Source: SLRI01 sp964576715
GTDB lineage: Bacteria > Pseudomonadota > Alphaproteobacteria > Geminicoccales > Geminicoccaceae
Direction: 5' to 3'
DNA length: 34,585 nucleotides
NCBI GenBank assembly: GCA_964576715.1
Contig: CAZNWE010000046.1
Span: 1-34,585 of the forward strand
Below are positions 23,819 to 32,683 of this stretch, piece by piece. The position numbers and the translations under genes are program-made. Every line of letters starts with the position of its first letter. Position 1 is the stretch's first letter. The notes beneath the pieces are model-generated. The model ran no database searches. It saw only the letters and a list, made by a program, of their open reading frames with translations, and was not told where the DNA came from.

Positions 23819-24638
23819 CGCCCATCCCGGCCCGGAGCCCGTCACGAACCCGCGCCGCGATCTCGAGAAAAGCCGGGCTCTCGCGGATGTGCAACGGCCG
23901 GTCGTCGGGCGAGAGCGGGCTCTCGATGATGTCGGTCACCCGGCCGGGCCGCGGCGACATGACGACGATGCGGGTGGAGAGAAAGACCGCCTCCAGGATC
24001 GAATGGGTGACGAAGCCGATGGTCTTGCCCGTCCGCCGCCAGAGTGCGAGGAGCTGCTCGTTCAGCTTGTCGCGGACGATCTCGTCCAGAGCGCCGAACG
24101 GCTCGTCCATCAGGAGAATATCGGCGTCGAAGGCGAGTGCCCGGGCGATCGAGGCGCGCTGCTGCATGCCGCCCGAGAGCTGCCAGGGGTATTTGGCCTC
24201 GAAGCCCTCGAGCTCGACCAGCGCCAAGACGCGGCGCACCCGCTCGCGCTGCTCGGTGCGGCTACAGCCCATGATCTCGAGCGGCAGGCGGATATTGGCC
24301 TCGATGGTCCGCCACGGAAAAAGCCCCGCCGCCTGAAAGACATAGCCATAGGCGCGGCGGCGCCTAGCCTCGGCCGGGCTCATGCCGTTGACCCGGATGG
24401 TGCCCGAGGTGGGCTGCTCGAGGTCGGCCGCGACCCTGAGGAACGTGGTCTTGCCGCATCCCGACGGGCCGATGAACGAGACGAAGTCGCCCGTGTCGAT
24501 GCGCAGATCGATGTCGGCCAGGGCGTGGACCGGCCCGTCATTGGTCTCGAAGACCAACGAGAGCCCCTCGGCCTCGATCACCGCGGCGCGTGAAGCTGGC
24601 ACCGCTGCCGGCTGCCCCTTGGCCGAAACGGCTGCCAT
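23808..24638 (-). CDS. ABC transporter ATP-binding protein
   Basis: A 276-residue ATPase driving the importer. Walker A is GPSGCGKTT, the signature is LSGGMQQR, Walker B is ILLMDEPFGALDE, and the switch histidine is in FVTHSILEA. It is of the SsuB/TauB class. The gene follows dihydropyrimidinase by 7 bases. No Shine-Dalgarno sequence is visible before ATG 24638; instead an 8-bp hairpin ends at the base next to the ATG. A downstream in-frame GTG (24581) would still include the whole nucleotide-binding domain. Confidence 0.93.
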   Translation of the reverse strand: MAAVSAKGQPAAVPASRAAVIEAEGLSLVFETNDGPVHALADIDLRIDTGDFVSFIGPSGCGKTTFLRVAADLEQPTSGTIRVNGMSPAEARRRRAYGYVFQAAGLFPWRTIEANIRLPLEIMGCSRTEQRERVRRVLALVELEGFEAKYPWQLSGGMQQRASIARALAFDADILLMDEPFGALDEIVRDKLNEQLLALWRRTGKTIGFVTHSILEAVFLSTRIVVMSPRPGRVTDIIESPLSPDDRPLHIRESPAFLEIAARVRDGLRAGMGDEL

Positions 24639-24657
24639 TCGGGCGTTAGACGCCCGA
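24639..24657 (-). promoter_or_regulatory. Hairpin abutting the ABC ATPase start codon
   Basis: On the minus strand TCGGGCGT-CTA-ACGCCCGA forms a perfect 8-bp stem with a 3-base loop that contains part of the dihydropyrimidinase stop codon. The ATPase ATG follows immediately. The hairpin would cover the place where a ribosome site should be, so ATPase translation may depend on ribosomes finishing the upstream gene and melting the stem. Confidence 0.5.
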
Positions 24658-26106
24658 CGGGATGTTGGTCGGATCGCGCTCGACGCGTCTCGGTGCCGTC
24701 AGCGCCTTCCACTTCGACAGCGCCTGGTGCGGTGCCGGGAAGGCCGGACGCGGCACGAAACGGCCGCGGCCGGCCTGGGGCTGGCTGTTCTGGCCGTGCG
24801 CCCAGACGATCTCGCCACGGCTGAGCGTGTAGCGCGGCAGTGCTGTCACCTTGAAGCCCTCGAAGACGTTGTAGTCGATGATCGACTTCTGGCTGGCCGC
24901 CGTGATGGTCTTCGAGAGCGAGGGATCCCAGACGGTGATGTCGGCGTCGGCACCTTCGACGATCGCCCCCTTCTTCGGATAGACGTTGAGGATCTTGGCG
25001 CTGTTGGTCGAGGTGACGGCGACGAACTCGTTCATCGTCAGCCGACCCGTCTCCACCCCCTTGGTCCAGAGCACCGAGAGCCGGTCCTCGAGCCCGCCCG
25101 TGCCGTTGGGGATCATCGGGAAGCCCTTGAGCCCCATCTTCTTCTGCTCGGTGGTGAAGGCGCAGTGATCGGTCGCCACCACCTGCAGGCTGCCGGCTGT
25201 GAGCCCGGCCCACAAGCCGTCCTGGTGGTCCTTCGAGCGGAACGGCGGCGACATCACCCGCTGCGCCGCGTAGGTCCACTCCTTGTTGAAGTACTCGCTC
25301 TCGTCGAGCACCAGGTGCTGGATCAAGGGCTCGCCGTAGACCCGCATGCCCTTGGTCCGCGCCCGGCGGATCGCCTCGTGCGCCTGCTCGGACGAGACGT
25401 GGACGATATAGACTGGAACACCGGCCGCATCGGCGATCATGATCGCCCGGTTGGTGGCCTCGCCCTCGACCTCGGGCGGGCGGGAATAGGCATGCCCTTC
25501 GGGTCCAGTGGTACCCTCCTCCATGTACTTCTTCTGCAACTCTGCCACGATGTCGCCGTTCTCGGCATGAACCAGCGGCAGGGCGCCGAGCTCGGCGCAG
25601 CGCTTGAACGACGCGAACATCTCGTCGTCGTCGACCATCAAGGCGCCCTTGTAGGCCATGAAGTGCTTGAAGGTGTTGACCCCACGCTTCACCACCTCGG
25701 CCATCTCGTCGAACAGCTGCTCGGACCAGCCGGTGATCGCCACGTGGTAGCCGATATCGACGCAAATCTGCGGTGCGGACTTTCGGTCCCAGTCCTCCAT
25801 CGCCTTGACGATACTGCCGTCGGACCCAGGCAGGACGAAATCGACCAGCATGGTGGTGCCGCCCGAGGCCGCCGCAAAGGTGCCGCTCTCGAAGGTCTCG
25901 GCCGCCGTCGTGCCCATGAACGGCATCTCGAGATGGGTGTGCGGGTCGATGCCGCCCGGGATGACGTAGGCGTCGGTGGCGTCGATGGTCTCGTCGCCCT
26001 TGAGATCGGGCCCGATCGCGTTGATCGTCTCGCCCTCGATCAGGACGTCAGCCTTGAAGCTGCGATCGGCGGTGACGACCGTCCCACCCTTGATGACTTT
26101 GGTCAT
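24646..26106 (-). CDS. hydA: Dihydropyrimidinase (D-hydantoinase)
   Basis: A 486-residue amidohydrolase opening the ring of dihydrouracil and dihydrothymine, the second step of reductive pyrimidine breakdown. The binuclear metal site is visible: GGIDPHTHLEMPF (His56, His58), the carbamylated lysine in FKHFMAYKGALMV (Lys153), PLVHAENGD (His180), IVHVSSEQA and VVATDHCAF (the metal-binding aspartate). Length and motif order are standard. It lies in a leftward series with the amidohydrolase, a small coiled-coil gene and the ABC importer. GAGGTTGGAAC before ATG 26106 provides a weak ribosome site. Confidence 0.95.
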   Translation of the reverse strand: MTKVIKGGTVVTADRSFKADVLIEGETINAIGPDLKGDETIDATDAYVIPGGIDPHTHLEMPFMGTTAAETFESGTFAAASGGTTMLVDFVLPGSDGSIVKAMEDWDRKSAPQICVDIGYHVAITGWSEQLFDEMAEVVKRGVNTFKHFMAYKGALMVDDDEMFASFKRCAELGALPLVHAENGDIVAELQKKYMEEGTTGPEGHAYSRPPEVEGEATNRAIMIADAAGVPVYIVHVSSEQAHEAIRRARTKGMRVYGEPLIQHLVLDESEYFNKEWTYAAQRVMSPPFRSKDHQDGLWAGLTAGSLQVVATDHCAFTTEQKKMGLKGFPMIPNGTGGLEDRLSVLWTKGVETGRLTMNEFVAVTSTNSAKILNVYPKKGAIVEGADADITVWDPSLSKTITAASQKSIIDYNVFEGFKVTALPRYTLSRGEIVWAHGQNSQPQAGRGRFVPRPAFPAPHQALSKWKALTAPRRVERDPTNIPSGV

Positions 26107-26218
26107 TGTTCCAACCTCTACCTCGCCCGAAACACTCGGGTGACCTTACCGTCTGCACGCCAATTGACCGCAGGCGGATCGAGCCTGTAGCCGACAAGGG
26201 TGCGGCACCGCCTGCCAG

Positions 26219-26437
26219 TCAGGCAGGTTGCAGGTCCAGCCTGCGTTCGATCCGAGCCACCCGCTCGTCGAGCCGATCCAAGCGGTTCGACACGCTGGCA
26301 TACTGCGCGCCGAGCGTCCCAATCTGCGATTCCAGAATGCCGAGCCGCCCCTTGATCTCGCGTAGCTCGGCCGTTTGCAGGTCGAGGACACCGCGAATAG
26401 CGCGTAGATGCTCCAGGACGATGTTGTCGGTCGCCAT
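26219..26437 (-). CDS. Small coiled-coil protein, 72 residues, unknown function
   Basis: ATG 26437 has GGAGG close upstream. The product begins MATDNIVLEHLRAIRGVLDL and continues with heptads (ILESQIGTLGAQYASVSNRL, DRLDERVARIERRLDL), so it predicts one continuous coiled coil without signal or membrane segment. Similar short proteins occur in alphaproteobacteria, as far as I recall, with no known role. It sits between the amidohydrolase and dihydropyrimidinase genes of the pyrimidine locus, which is unusual, and it resembles in style but not in sequence the coiled-coil gene at 7096. Confidence 0.75.
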   Translation of the reverse strand: MATDNIVLEHLRAIRGVLDLQTAELREIKGRLGILESQIGTLGAQYASVSNRLDRLDERVARIERRLDLQPA

Positions 26438-26495
26438 TCAGTCCTCCAGGGCCGCGCACGCTGCAGCAACACCCAAAGTGATAAGTGCAAACAGG

Positions 26496-27746
26496 TCAGG
26501 CGACAATCTCCGCCGTCTCGACCACCGCGTGCAGCAGCACATTGGCCGCCTTCTCCGCCCATTCCGGTGTGATCTCCTCGGCCTCGTTGTGCGACAGGCC
26601 GTCCACGCATGGGCACATCACCATGGCCGTCGGCGCCACCCGGTTGATCCAGCAGGCGTCGTGGCCGGCACCGGAGACGAGGTCGCGGTAGCTGTAGCCG
26701 AGCCGCTCGGCGGCCCGGCGCACGGTGGCGACGCAGCCTGCGTCGAAGGTCACCGGATCGAAATGCCCGACGTCCTCGAGCTCGACGCCGAGCCCGAGCG
26801 TGCCGGCGATCTGCTCGGCCCCGGCACGCACCCGCGCCTCCATGTCCTGCAGCACCGGCAGCGACGGCGAGCGGATGTCGACGGTGAACACCGTCCGACC
26901 GGGGATGATGTTGCGGCTGTTGGGGTAGACCTCGACATGGCCGATCGCCCCCACCGCCGCCGGCTGGTGGGACATGGCGATCTCGTGCACCAGCTCGGTG
27001 ACCCGCGCCATGCCGAGCCCGGCATTCCTGCGCATCGGCATCGGCGTCGAGCCGGTATGGCTCTCGCGGCCGGTGAGCGTGACCTGGAGCCAGCGCAACC
27101 CCTGGCCGTGGGTGACCACGCCGATCTCCTTGCCCTCGGCCTCGAGAATCGGACCCTGCTCGATGTGCAGCTCGAAAAACGCCTTCATCCTGCGCGCACC
27201 GACGGGCTCGTCGCCCAGCCAGCCGATGCGGGCGAGCTCATCGCCGAAGGCGAGGCCGGCCGCGTCCCGCCGCGCGTAGGCGTAGTCCTGATCGATAACG
27301 CCGGCGAAGACGCCGGAGGCCAGCATCGCCGGGGCGAAGCGGGTACCCTCCTCGTTGGTCCAGTTGACGACGACGATCGGGTGCTTCGTCTTGATCTCGA
27401 GGTCGTTCAGCGTGCGGACGATCTCGAGGCCGCTCAGCACGCCCAGGACACCGTCATACTTGCCGCCGGTCGGCTGGGTATCGAGGTGGCTGCCGACATA
27501 GACCGGCAGGGCATCGGAATCGGTGCCCTCGCGGCGCATGAACATCGTGCCCATGGCATCGACGCCCATCGAGAGGCCGGCCGCCTCGCACCAGCGCTGA
27601 AAAAGCGCGCGGCCTTCGGCGTCGGCGTCGGTCAGAGTCTGGCGATTGTTGCCACCGGCGATCCCGGGCCCGATCTTGGCCATCTCCATGATGGAGTCCC
27701 AAAGCCGAGCCGCATCGAGCCGCAGGTTGCCAGCCGGTTCCGCCAT
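26496..27746 (-). CDS. Zn-dependent N-carbamoyl-beta-alanine / N-carbamoyl-amino-acid amidohydrolase
   Basis: A 416-residue member of the M20 carbamoylase group (beta-ureidopropionase, allantoate amidohydrolase, L-carbamoylase). The metal and catalytic motifs are GSHLDTQPTGGKYDGVLGV (His87, Asp89, Asp98), VNWTNEEGTRF (Glu132, Glu133) and FELHIEQGP. The context of dihydropyrimidinase and PreTA makes N-carbamoyl-beta-alanine the likely substrate, giving beta-alanine, CO2 and ammonia. ATG 27746 is preceded by AGGGAAC; the longer frame to 27872 is not family-like. It is the first gene after the 2-kb interruption that separates it from preA. Confidence 0.92.
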   Translation of the reverse strand: MAEPAGNLRLDAARLWDSIMEMAKIGPGIAGGNNRQTLTDADAEGRALFQRWCEAAGLSMGVDAMGTMFMRREGTDSDALPVYVGSHLDTQPTGGKYDGVLGVLSGLEIVRTLNDLEIKTKHPIVVVNWTNEEGTRFAPAMLASGVFAGVIDQDYAYARRDAAGLAFGDELARIGWLGDEPVGARRMKAFFELHIEQGPILEAEGKEIGVVTHGQGLRWLQVTLTGRESHTGSTPMPMRRNAGLGMARVTELVHEIAMSHQPAAVGAIGHVEVYPNSRNIIPGRTVFTVDIRSPSLPVLQDMEARVRAGAEQIAGTLGLGVELEDVGHFDPVTFDAGCVATVRRAAERLGYSYRDLVSGAGHDACWINRVAPTAMVMCPCVDGLSHNEAEEITPEWAEKAANVLLHAVVETAEIVA

Positions 27747-28799
27747 TTCGAGTTCCCTTCGCCGCACAGCCGCCACGAGTGTCAAGCTGCGGCCGCTTCG
27801 GGCTGCCGATCGCCGACGGCCAGCCTGATCGAAAAACCAAAAAAACGCTAACAGCCCGGGCCGGTCAGTCAAGGCGATTCACCCCACCCCGCGCGAGCTC
27901 GAACGGCATCCGCCCAGGAACGCCTGGTGATACCGTCCGAGCAAAACCATGGCCGAGCAGCCACGGCCATCGTGATACCATCTCGGCTTGCCGCGCCGCG
28001 TCCCCACGACGAGTTTTTACCGATGCGGAAGACCCGAATGGCCCTCTAGACGAGGATCCGCCATGTTGTGCGACCGAGTGTTTCGGCCGGGGCGCGGCGA
28101 CGCAAGTCCGACGCCCGAATGCCGGGTGCGAAAAGGCAATGCCCTGGACATGGGCGCCGCTTCGCCCTTGTACCGATTCTTTGCGGTTTCTGGGATTCAC
28201 GCAGCGGGACGCGCGAAAGGAACCGTAGAGGAACGTAGCGTGGCCCGCGGGCTGGGGCCCGAATTGGCGTAGCCTTCCAGGACCGAGCCGATTCGGCAGG
28301 AGCGACGAATCGCCCCCCGGTGGTCCGACCACCTGGGGATGCGCGCCGCGTCGGATTGGCCATGATCGACTCCCCTCCCCAGAACTGGCCAAGGCGAATC
28401 GGCAAATTGCACAAGCCGTTCTAGTAAAACAGCGCAGGTTGGGTAACAGCCCTTCTGCCGAGCGCGTTCTCCAGCTTCGCCCGGTATTGGGTCGGCCGGT
28501 CGCATCGGCCGAGCTTACGGCATCATCGTCGCCGGTCCGGGTTGCTGCTCACAAGCCGACCTTGCCGAAGTACCGCCGGCGGTCACCCGCAGCGACACCA
28601 TATCCATGGAGACGATCGGGCAACGGCCAGTGCGGCGGCTCGATCCACGAGCAAGATCAACCCGTCACCGACGATCCACCCGACACAGCAGCACCGTTCC
28701 CGTTGGCTCGTCATGTCCGCAGAATCGATTGGTCGTTAACCGTTCAGCAATCCTTTTGCCGCACCATGATCGCGTCCTGAGACGACCGGTAGGTGCTGG
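27747..28799. other. Long tract without recognisable genes upstream of the amidohydrolase gene
   Basis: About 1,050 bases. Open frames on both strands (for example 27865-28392 and 28046-28414 minus) have no family-like sequence. Visible structures are a hairpin at 28316-28337 (CCC-GGTGGT-CCG-ACCACC-T-GGG), an A/T-rich run at 27834-27848, and one 23-bp repeat copy at 28712-28734. It is probably the remains of inserted DNA plus the promoter region of the amidohydrolase operon. Confidence 0.5.
28712..28734 (-). repeat. 23-bp dispersed repeat, copy 4
   Basis: On the minus strand GACCAATCGATTCTGCGGAC followed by ATG, identical to the consensus of the three copies near 19.5 kb. On the plus strand it begins TGTCCGCAGAATCG, so it would be the left end of an element extending rightward, toward the transposase relic at 28800. 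Confidence 0.75.
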
Positions 28800-29783
28800 A
28801 TGGATATCGGGTGCCCAAGGCGGCATGAGCTCGCTGATCGTTGTCGTGGCATGGGTCGGCGCCGGCGATCGGGCGGCCCTGCTCGACAGCAGGAGGCCGA
28901 GCGCGGCGCCATCGACCGGCTATGCCCTCGACCGGAGAGAACGGGCTGTCCCTATTGCTGCAGCCGGGCACTCAGTCGCTTTGGCCGGACGCCGCGGGGT
29001 GCGCAACGCTGGCATTGCCACAGCTGCGGCCGCAAGCATCAGTCGACAACGGGAACGGTGCTCACCGGCATTCGGCAGGCACACAAGGTCAATGCCCTGA
29101 TCGAGGACATGCTCGGCCCGAAGCCGTCCTCTTGCCGTCAACTCGCGGCTGCGCTGACGCTCGATAAATCGACAGTTTGGCAGTGGCGGCGAAAGGTGAG
29201 CCTCGCCTTCGTGGTGACCGACCGGGCCAGCCTGACCGAGCCGATCGAGACGGCTGCCGCGGTGGTGCGGGAATCACGCAAGGCGTCGCGGGAGTGGGTG
29301 AACCATCGCCGCGATCCGGCGCGCCATGCGCAACCCGACCGCTGGCGCTGGCTGGACTATCGCCGGCTGGGTCTGGTGCCACCGGATCACCTGCCACGCT
29401 ATCGCATCTCCGTCGAGCTCACGCTAGACCGAATGGGTGAGCGCTCTGCCACGGTGCGCTTCGGCCAATCGGCGCATGATCGACCGGAAGGGCTACCCGA
29501 CCCGTCATCGCCGATGCCCGCCACGACAGCCGACGGGAAACTGGCCAACGACACGGTGCAGCCGCCGCCCGGCGCATGCCAAACGCGCGAGCCGCTCCGG
29601 CCGAAGAGGCTGCTGCCCAGGCGCCAGGGCATGCTCAACGAAGAGCTTGCCCACTTCCGCCAGTTCCTCGGGCCCTTCTGTGGCCCCGCAACGCGCCATC
29701 TGCCGGCCTATGTCGCGTGGTTCGTCACCAGGAGAGCCCGAGAGCCAGCGACTGGCCGGACGCAGCGCCTGCGACGCGCCTGA
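28800..29783 (+). pseudogene. Degenerate IS1595-like transposase
   Basis: A 327-codon frame with the layout of IS1595/ISXO2-type transposases. It has a zinc ribbon (CPYCCSRALSRFG and WHCHSCGRKHQSTTGTVL), a helix-turn-helix-like segment (CRQLAAALTLDKSTVWQWRR), then RESRKASREWVNHRRDP, and an ending FLGPFCGPATRHLPAYVAWF. Functional relatives carry DET before RESRK; here the segment reads ETAAAVVRESRK, so the first catalytic Asp is lost. The central block with the remaining DDE residues is shrunken and unlike the family (about residues 205-275). It is therefore an inactive remnant. Terminal inverted repeats and target duplications were not found by eye. Confidence 0.65.
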
Positions 29784-29895
29784 CCACGGTTCCCGGTCGC
29801 CGTCCGAACCCCACCATCGAGCACGCTCGAGCCGCGTTGGCCATGCGGCGGCAAACCGGCCCGAGGCGCCTGCGACCAGCCCGCAGCACGACCCG

Positions 29896-31197
29896 CTACT
29901 CGGCCGCCTCGGCCATCGGGTTGTTGGGATGGCTCGTCCAGTTGGCGTAATCCGCCTCGACCTTGCGACCGGTGCGCGGATCGGTCGTCCCGGCCGGCAA
30001 CCGCTCCATGGTGATGCAGCTCTCGACCGGGCAGACATTGACGCAGAGATTGCAGGCGACGCATTCGGCGTCGATCACCTCGAACACCCGGCCGGGCTTG
30101 ATCGCGATCGCCTGATGCGAGGTATCCTCGCAAGCGGCGAAGCAGCGCCCGCACTTGATGCAGAGATCCTGGTCGATCCGCGCCTTGGTCACGTAGTTGA
30201 GGTTGAGATACTGCCAGTCGGCGACATTCGGGACGGCGCGGCCGGTGAACGCGCCCAAATCGGCATAGCCTTTCGTGTCCATCCACTGCTCGAGGCCGGA
30301 GATCATCTCCGCAACCACCTTGAAGCCATAGGTCATGGCGGCGGTGCAGACCTGGACGTTGCCGGCACCCAGGGCCATGAACTCGGCGGCATCCTTCCAG
30401 GTGGTCACACCGCCAATGCCCGAGATCGGCAGTCCCGCGGTCTCCGGATCGCGGGCGATCTCGGCCACCATGTTGAGTGCTATGGGCTTGACCGCCGGGC
30501 CGCAATAGCCGCCGTGACTGCCCTTGCCGTCGATGGTGGGCTCGGGTGCGAAGCTGTCGAGATCGACCCCGGTGATCGAGTTCACCGTGTTGATCAACGA
30601 CACGGCATCGGCACCGCCCGCCTTGGCGGCGCGGGCCGGGCGGCGGATGTCGGTGACGTTGGGGGTCAGCTTGACGATCACCGGCATCGCCGTGTGCGCC
30701 TTGCACCAGCGCGTCACCATCTCGATGTATTCCGGTACCTGACCCACCGCCGAGCCCATGCCGCGCTCGCTCATGCCGTGCGGGCAGCCGAAATTGAGCT
30801 CGACGCCGTCCGCCCCCGTCGCCTCGACGCGCTTGAGGATATGCGCCCAACTCGCCTCGTCGCACGGCACCATCAGGCTAACCACCATGGCCCGATCGGG
30901 GTAGTCCCGCTTGACGACCTTGATCTCCTGCAGGTTCACCTCGAGCGGCCGGTCGGTGATCAGTTCGATATTGTTGAGGCCGAGGAGCCGCCGGTCGGCG
31001 CCCCAGACCGCCCCGTAGCGGGGCCCGTTGACGTTGACGATCGGCGGGTCCATGCCCAGCGTCTTCCAGACCACCCCGCCCCAGCCCTGCGCGAAGGCGC
31101 GGCGGACATTGTATTCCTTGTCGGTCGGTGGGGCCGAGGCGAGCCAGAACGGATTCGGCGACTTGATGCCGACGAAGTCATTGCGCAGATCGGCCAT
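29896..31197 (-). CDS. preA: NAD-dependent dihydropyrimidine dehydrogenase, subunit PreA
   Basis: A 433-residue catalytic subunit that reduces uracil and thymine to the 5,6-dihydro forms. The FMN-binding barrel resembles dihydroorotate dehydrogenase, with VVWKTLG (Lys45) and the active-site NFGCPHGMSERGMG (Cys138). The C-terminal ferredoxin part has two 4Fe-4S sets, Cys346/349/352/356 (CIKCGRCFAAC) and Cys379/382/385/389 (CVACNLCVNVC). It partners with PreT, whose gene lies 27 bases upstream. It is the last gene before the transposase relic. Confidence 0.96.
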   Translation of the reverse strand: MADLRNDFVGIKSPNPFWLASAPPTDKEYNVRRAFAQGWGGVVWKTLGMDPPIVNVNGPRYGAVWGADRRLLGLNNIELITDRPLEVNLQEIKVVKRDYPDRAMVVSLMVPCDEASWAHILKRVEATGADGVELNFGCPHGMSERGMGSAVGQVPEYIEMVTRWCKAHTAMPVIVKLTPNVTDIRRPARAAKAGGADAVSLINTVNSITGVDLDSFAPEPTIDGKGSHGGYCGPAVKPIALNMVAEIARDPETAGLPISGIGGVTTWKDAAEFMALGAGNVQVCTAAMTYGFKVVAEMISGLEQWMDTKGYADLGAFTGRAVPNVADWQYLNLNYVTKARIDQDLCIKCGRCFAACEDTSHQAIAIKPGRVFEVIDAECVACNLCVNVCPVESCITMERLPAGTTDPRTGRKVEADYANWTSHPNNPMAEAAE

Positions 31198-31224
31198 TTT
31201 TGTCTCCCTGCCTGGTCCGCCGCG

Positions 31225-32562
31225 TCACGCGGCCATGAGGTGCTGGTGCATGTCCATGGCGGCATCGCGCCCCTGGGCCACGGCGGTCACCGTCAGATCC
31301 TCGCCACCGGCGGTGCAATCGCCGCCAGCCCAGACGCCCGCCAGCGCCGTGCGGCCGCTGTCGTCGACCTTGATCTTGCAGCGCTCGATGATGAGCCCGT
31401 CCGGAATGCCGTCGAGCGCCTGGCCGACCGCGAGGAACACCTGATCGGCGGCCAAGGTGAAGGTCTCATCGGTCACCGCCAGGCCGGCACCGTTGGCGCG
31501 CGTGTACGCGAACTCCGCCGCCTCGACCCGCCCCTCCCCCACGAGCCGCACCGGCGACGCCCCGCAGATGATGCGCACACCCGCGGTCGCGGCATGCTCC
31601 TGTTCGTGCCGCGACGCACTCATTTTGGCCCGGTCGCGGCGATAGACGATGCTCACCTCCTCCGCCCCCAAGAGCTTTGCCTGCACCGCGGCATCGATCG
31701 CCGTCATGCCGCCACCGATGACGACCACCCGACGACCGATCGGCAGCCGCGCCTTGTCCTCGGCTGCACGCAACTCGGCGATGAAGTCGACGGCGGGCTC
31801 GACCCCGTCGAGGCGCAGACCCGGCAGGTCGAGCGGGTTGACGCCGCCCAAGCCGATGCCGAGAAACACCGCATCATGGCCGGTCAGCAAGCTGCCGAGG
31901 CTGAAATCGCGGCCCAGGGCCTGACCATGGCGGATGTCGATCCCACCGATCTGCAACAACCAGTCGACCTCGGCCTGGGCGAAGCCGTCCACGGTCTTGT
32001 AGGCGGCGATGCCGTACTCGTTCAGTCCGCCCGGCCGGGGCCGCGCCTCGTAGACGACGACCGCGTGGCCGTGCATGGCGAGGCGATGCGCGCAGGCGAG
32101 GCCCGCCGGCCCGGCGCCGACCACGGCGACGCGCTTGCCGGTGGGTGCTGCCCGGCTGAACGGGTGCACGCCCGTGGCCATCAGCTTGTCCGTGGCGAAC
32201 CGCTGCAGCCGGCCGATCTCCACCGGCTTGCCCTCGGCCGCCTCGCGCACGCAGGCCTCCTCGCAGAGGGTCTCGGTCGGGCAGACCCGGGCGCACATCC
32301 CACCCATGATGTTCTGCTCGAAGATCGTCCGGGCGGCGGCCTCGGGCGTGCCGGTGGCGATCTGCCGGATGAACAGCGGAATGTCGATCGCCGTCGGGCA
32401 GGCGGTGATGCAGGGTGCGTCGTGACAGAAATAGCAGCGATCGGCGGCGACCAGCGCCTCGTGGGCGGTCAAGGGCGGGGCGATGTCGCGGAAATTCTCG
32501 GCCATCACCTCCGCGGTCAGCCGGCCGGCGACGATCCCCGGTGTCTGCGGGCTGGCGGTCAT
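31225..32562 (-). CDS. preT: NAD-dependent dihydropyrimidine dehydrogenase, subunit PreT
   Basis: A 445-residue flavoprotein passing electrons from NAD(P)H to PreA, built like the small subunit of glutamate synthase. The N-terminal cysteines (43/46/51/55 and 90/94/100/104) hold two 4Fe-4S clusters. VAVVGAGPAGLACAHRL binds FAD, and VVVIGGGMTAIDAAVQAKLL binds the nicotinamide cofactor. ATG 32562 is preceded by GGAGCAGG; the frame upstream to 32625 lacks conserved sequence. It is first in the preT-preA pair. Confidence 0.95.
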   Translation of the reverse strand: MTASPQTPGIVAGRLTAEVMAENFRDIAPPLTAHEALVAADRCYFCHDAPCITACPTAIDIPLFIRQIATGTPEAAARTIFEQNIMGGMCARVCPTETLCEEACVREAAEGKPVEIGRLQRFATDKLMATGVHPFSRAAPTGKRVAVVGAGPAGLACAHRLAMHGHAVVVYEARPRPGGLNEYGIAAYKTVDGFAQAEVDWLLQIGGIDIRHGQALGRDFSLGSLLTGHDAVFLGIGLGGVNPLDLPGLRLDGVEPAVDFIAELRAAEDKARLPIGRRVVVIGGGMTAIDAAVQAKLLGAEEVSIVYRRDRAKMSASRHEQEHAATAGVRIICGASPVRLVGEGRVEAAEFAYTRANGAGLAVTDETFTLAADQVFLAVGQALDGIPDGLIIERCKIKVDDSGRTALAGVWAGGDCTAGGEDLTVTAVAQGRDAAMDMHQHLMAA

Positions 32563-32620
32563 GCGACCTGCTCCATGGCGGCTCCCTCGGGCTGTACGCG
32601 TTGGCTGCGGCAGCGATCGC

Positions 32621-32626
32621 ATCATA
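32621..32626 (-). promoter_or_regulatory. Candidate -10 box upstream of preT
   Basis: On the minus strand TATGAT lies about 58 bases before the preT ATG, in the A+T-richest part (32615-32655) of a 121-base gap. It matches five of six -10 positions. No good -35 lies at 16-18 bases; TTTACC is at 20. A weak call. Confidence 0.25.
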
Positions 32627-32683
32627 ACCGCAAGACTTTAGCAATCGGTAAAGAGCGGCCGGCGGCGCCGCGACCGGGCCGCC

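Noticed and set aside
27780..27785. Perfect TTGACA on the minus strand before the amidohydrolase gene
   Set aside because: No -10-like sequence lies at 16-18 bases, and the start codon is only 33 bases away, leaving no room for a usual leader.
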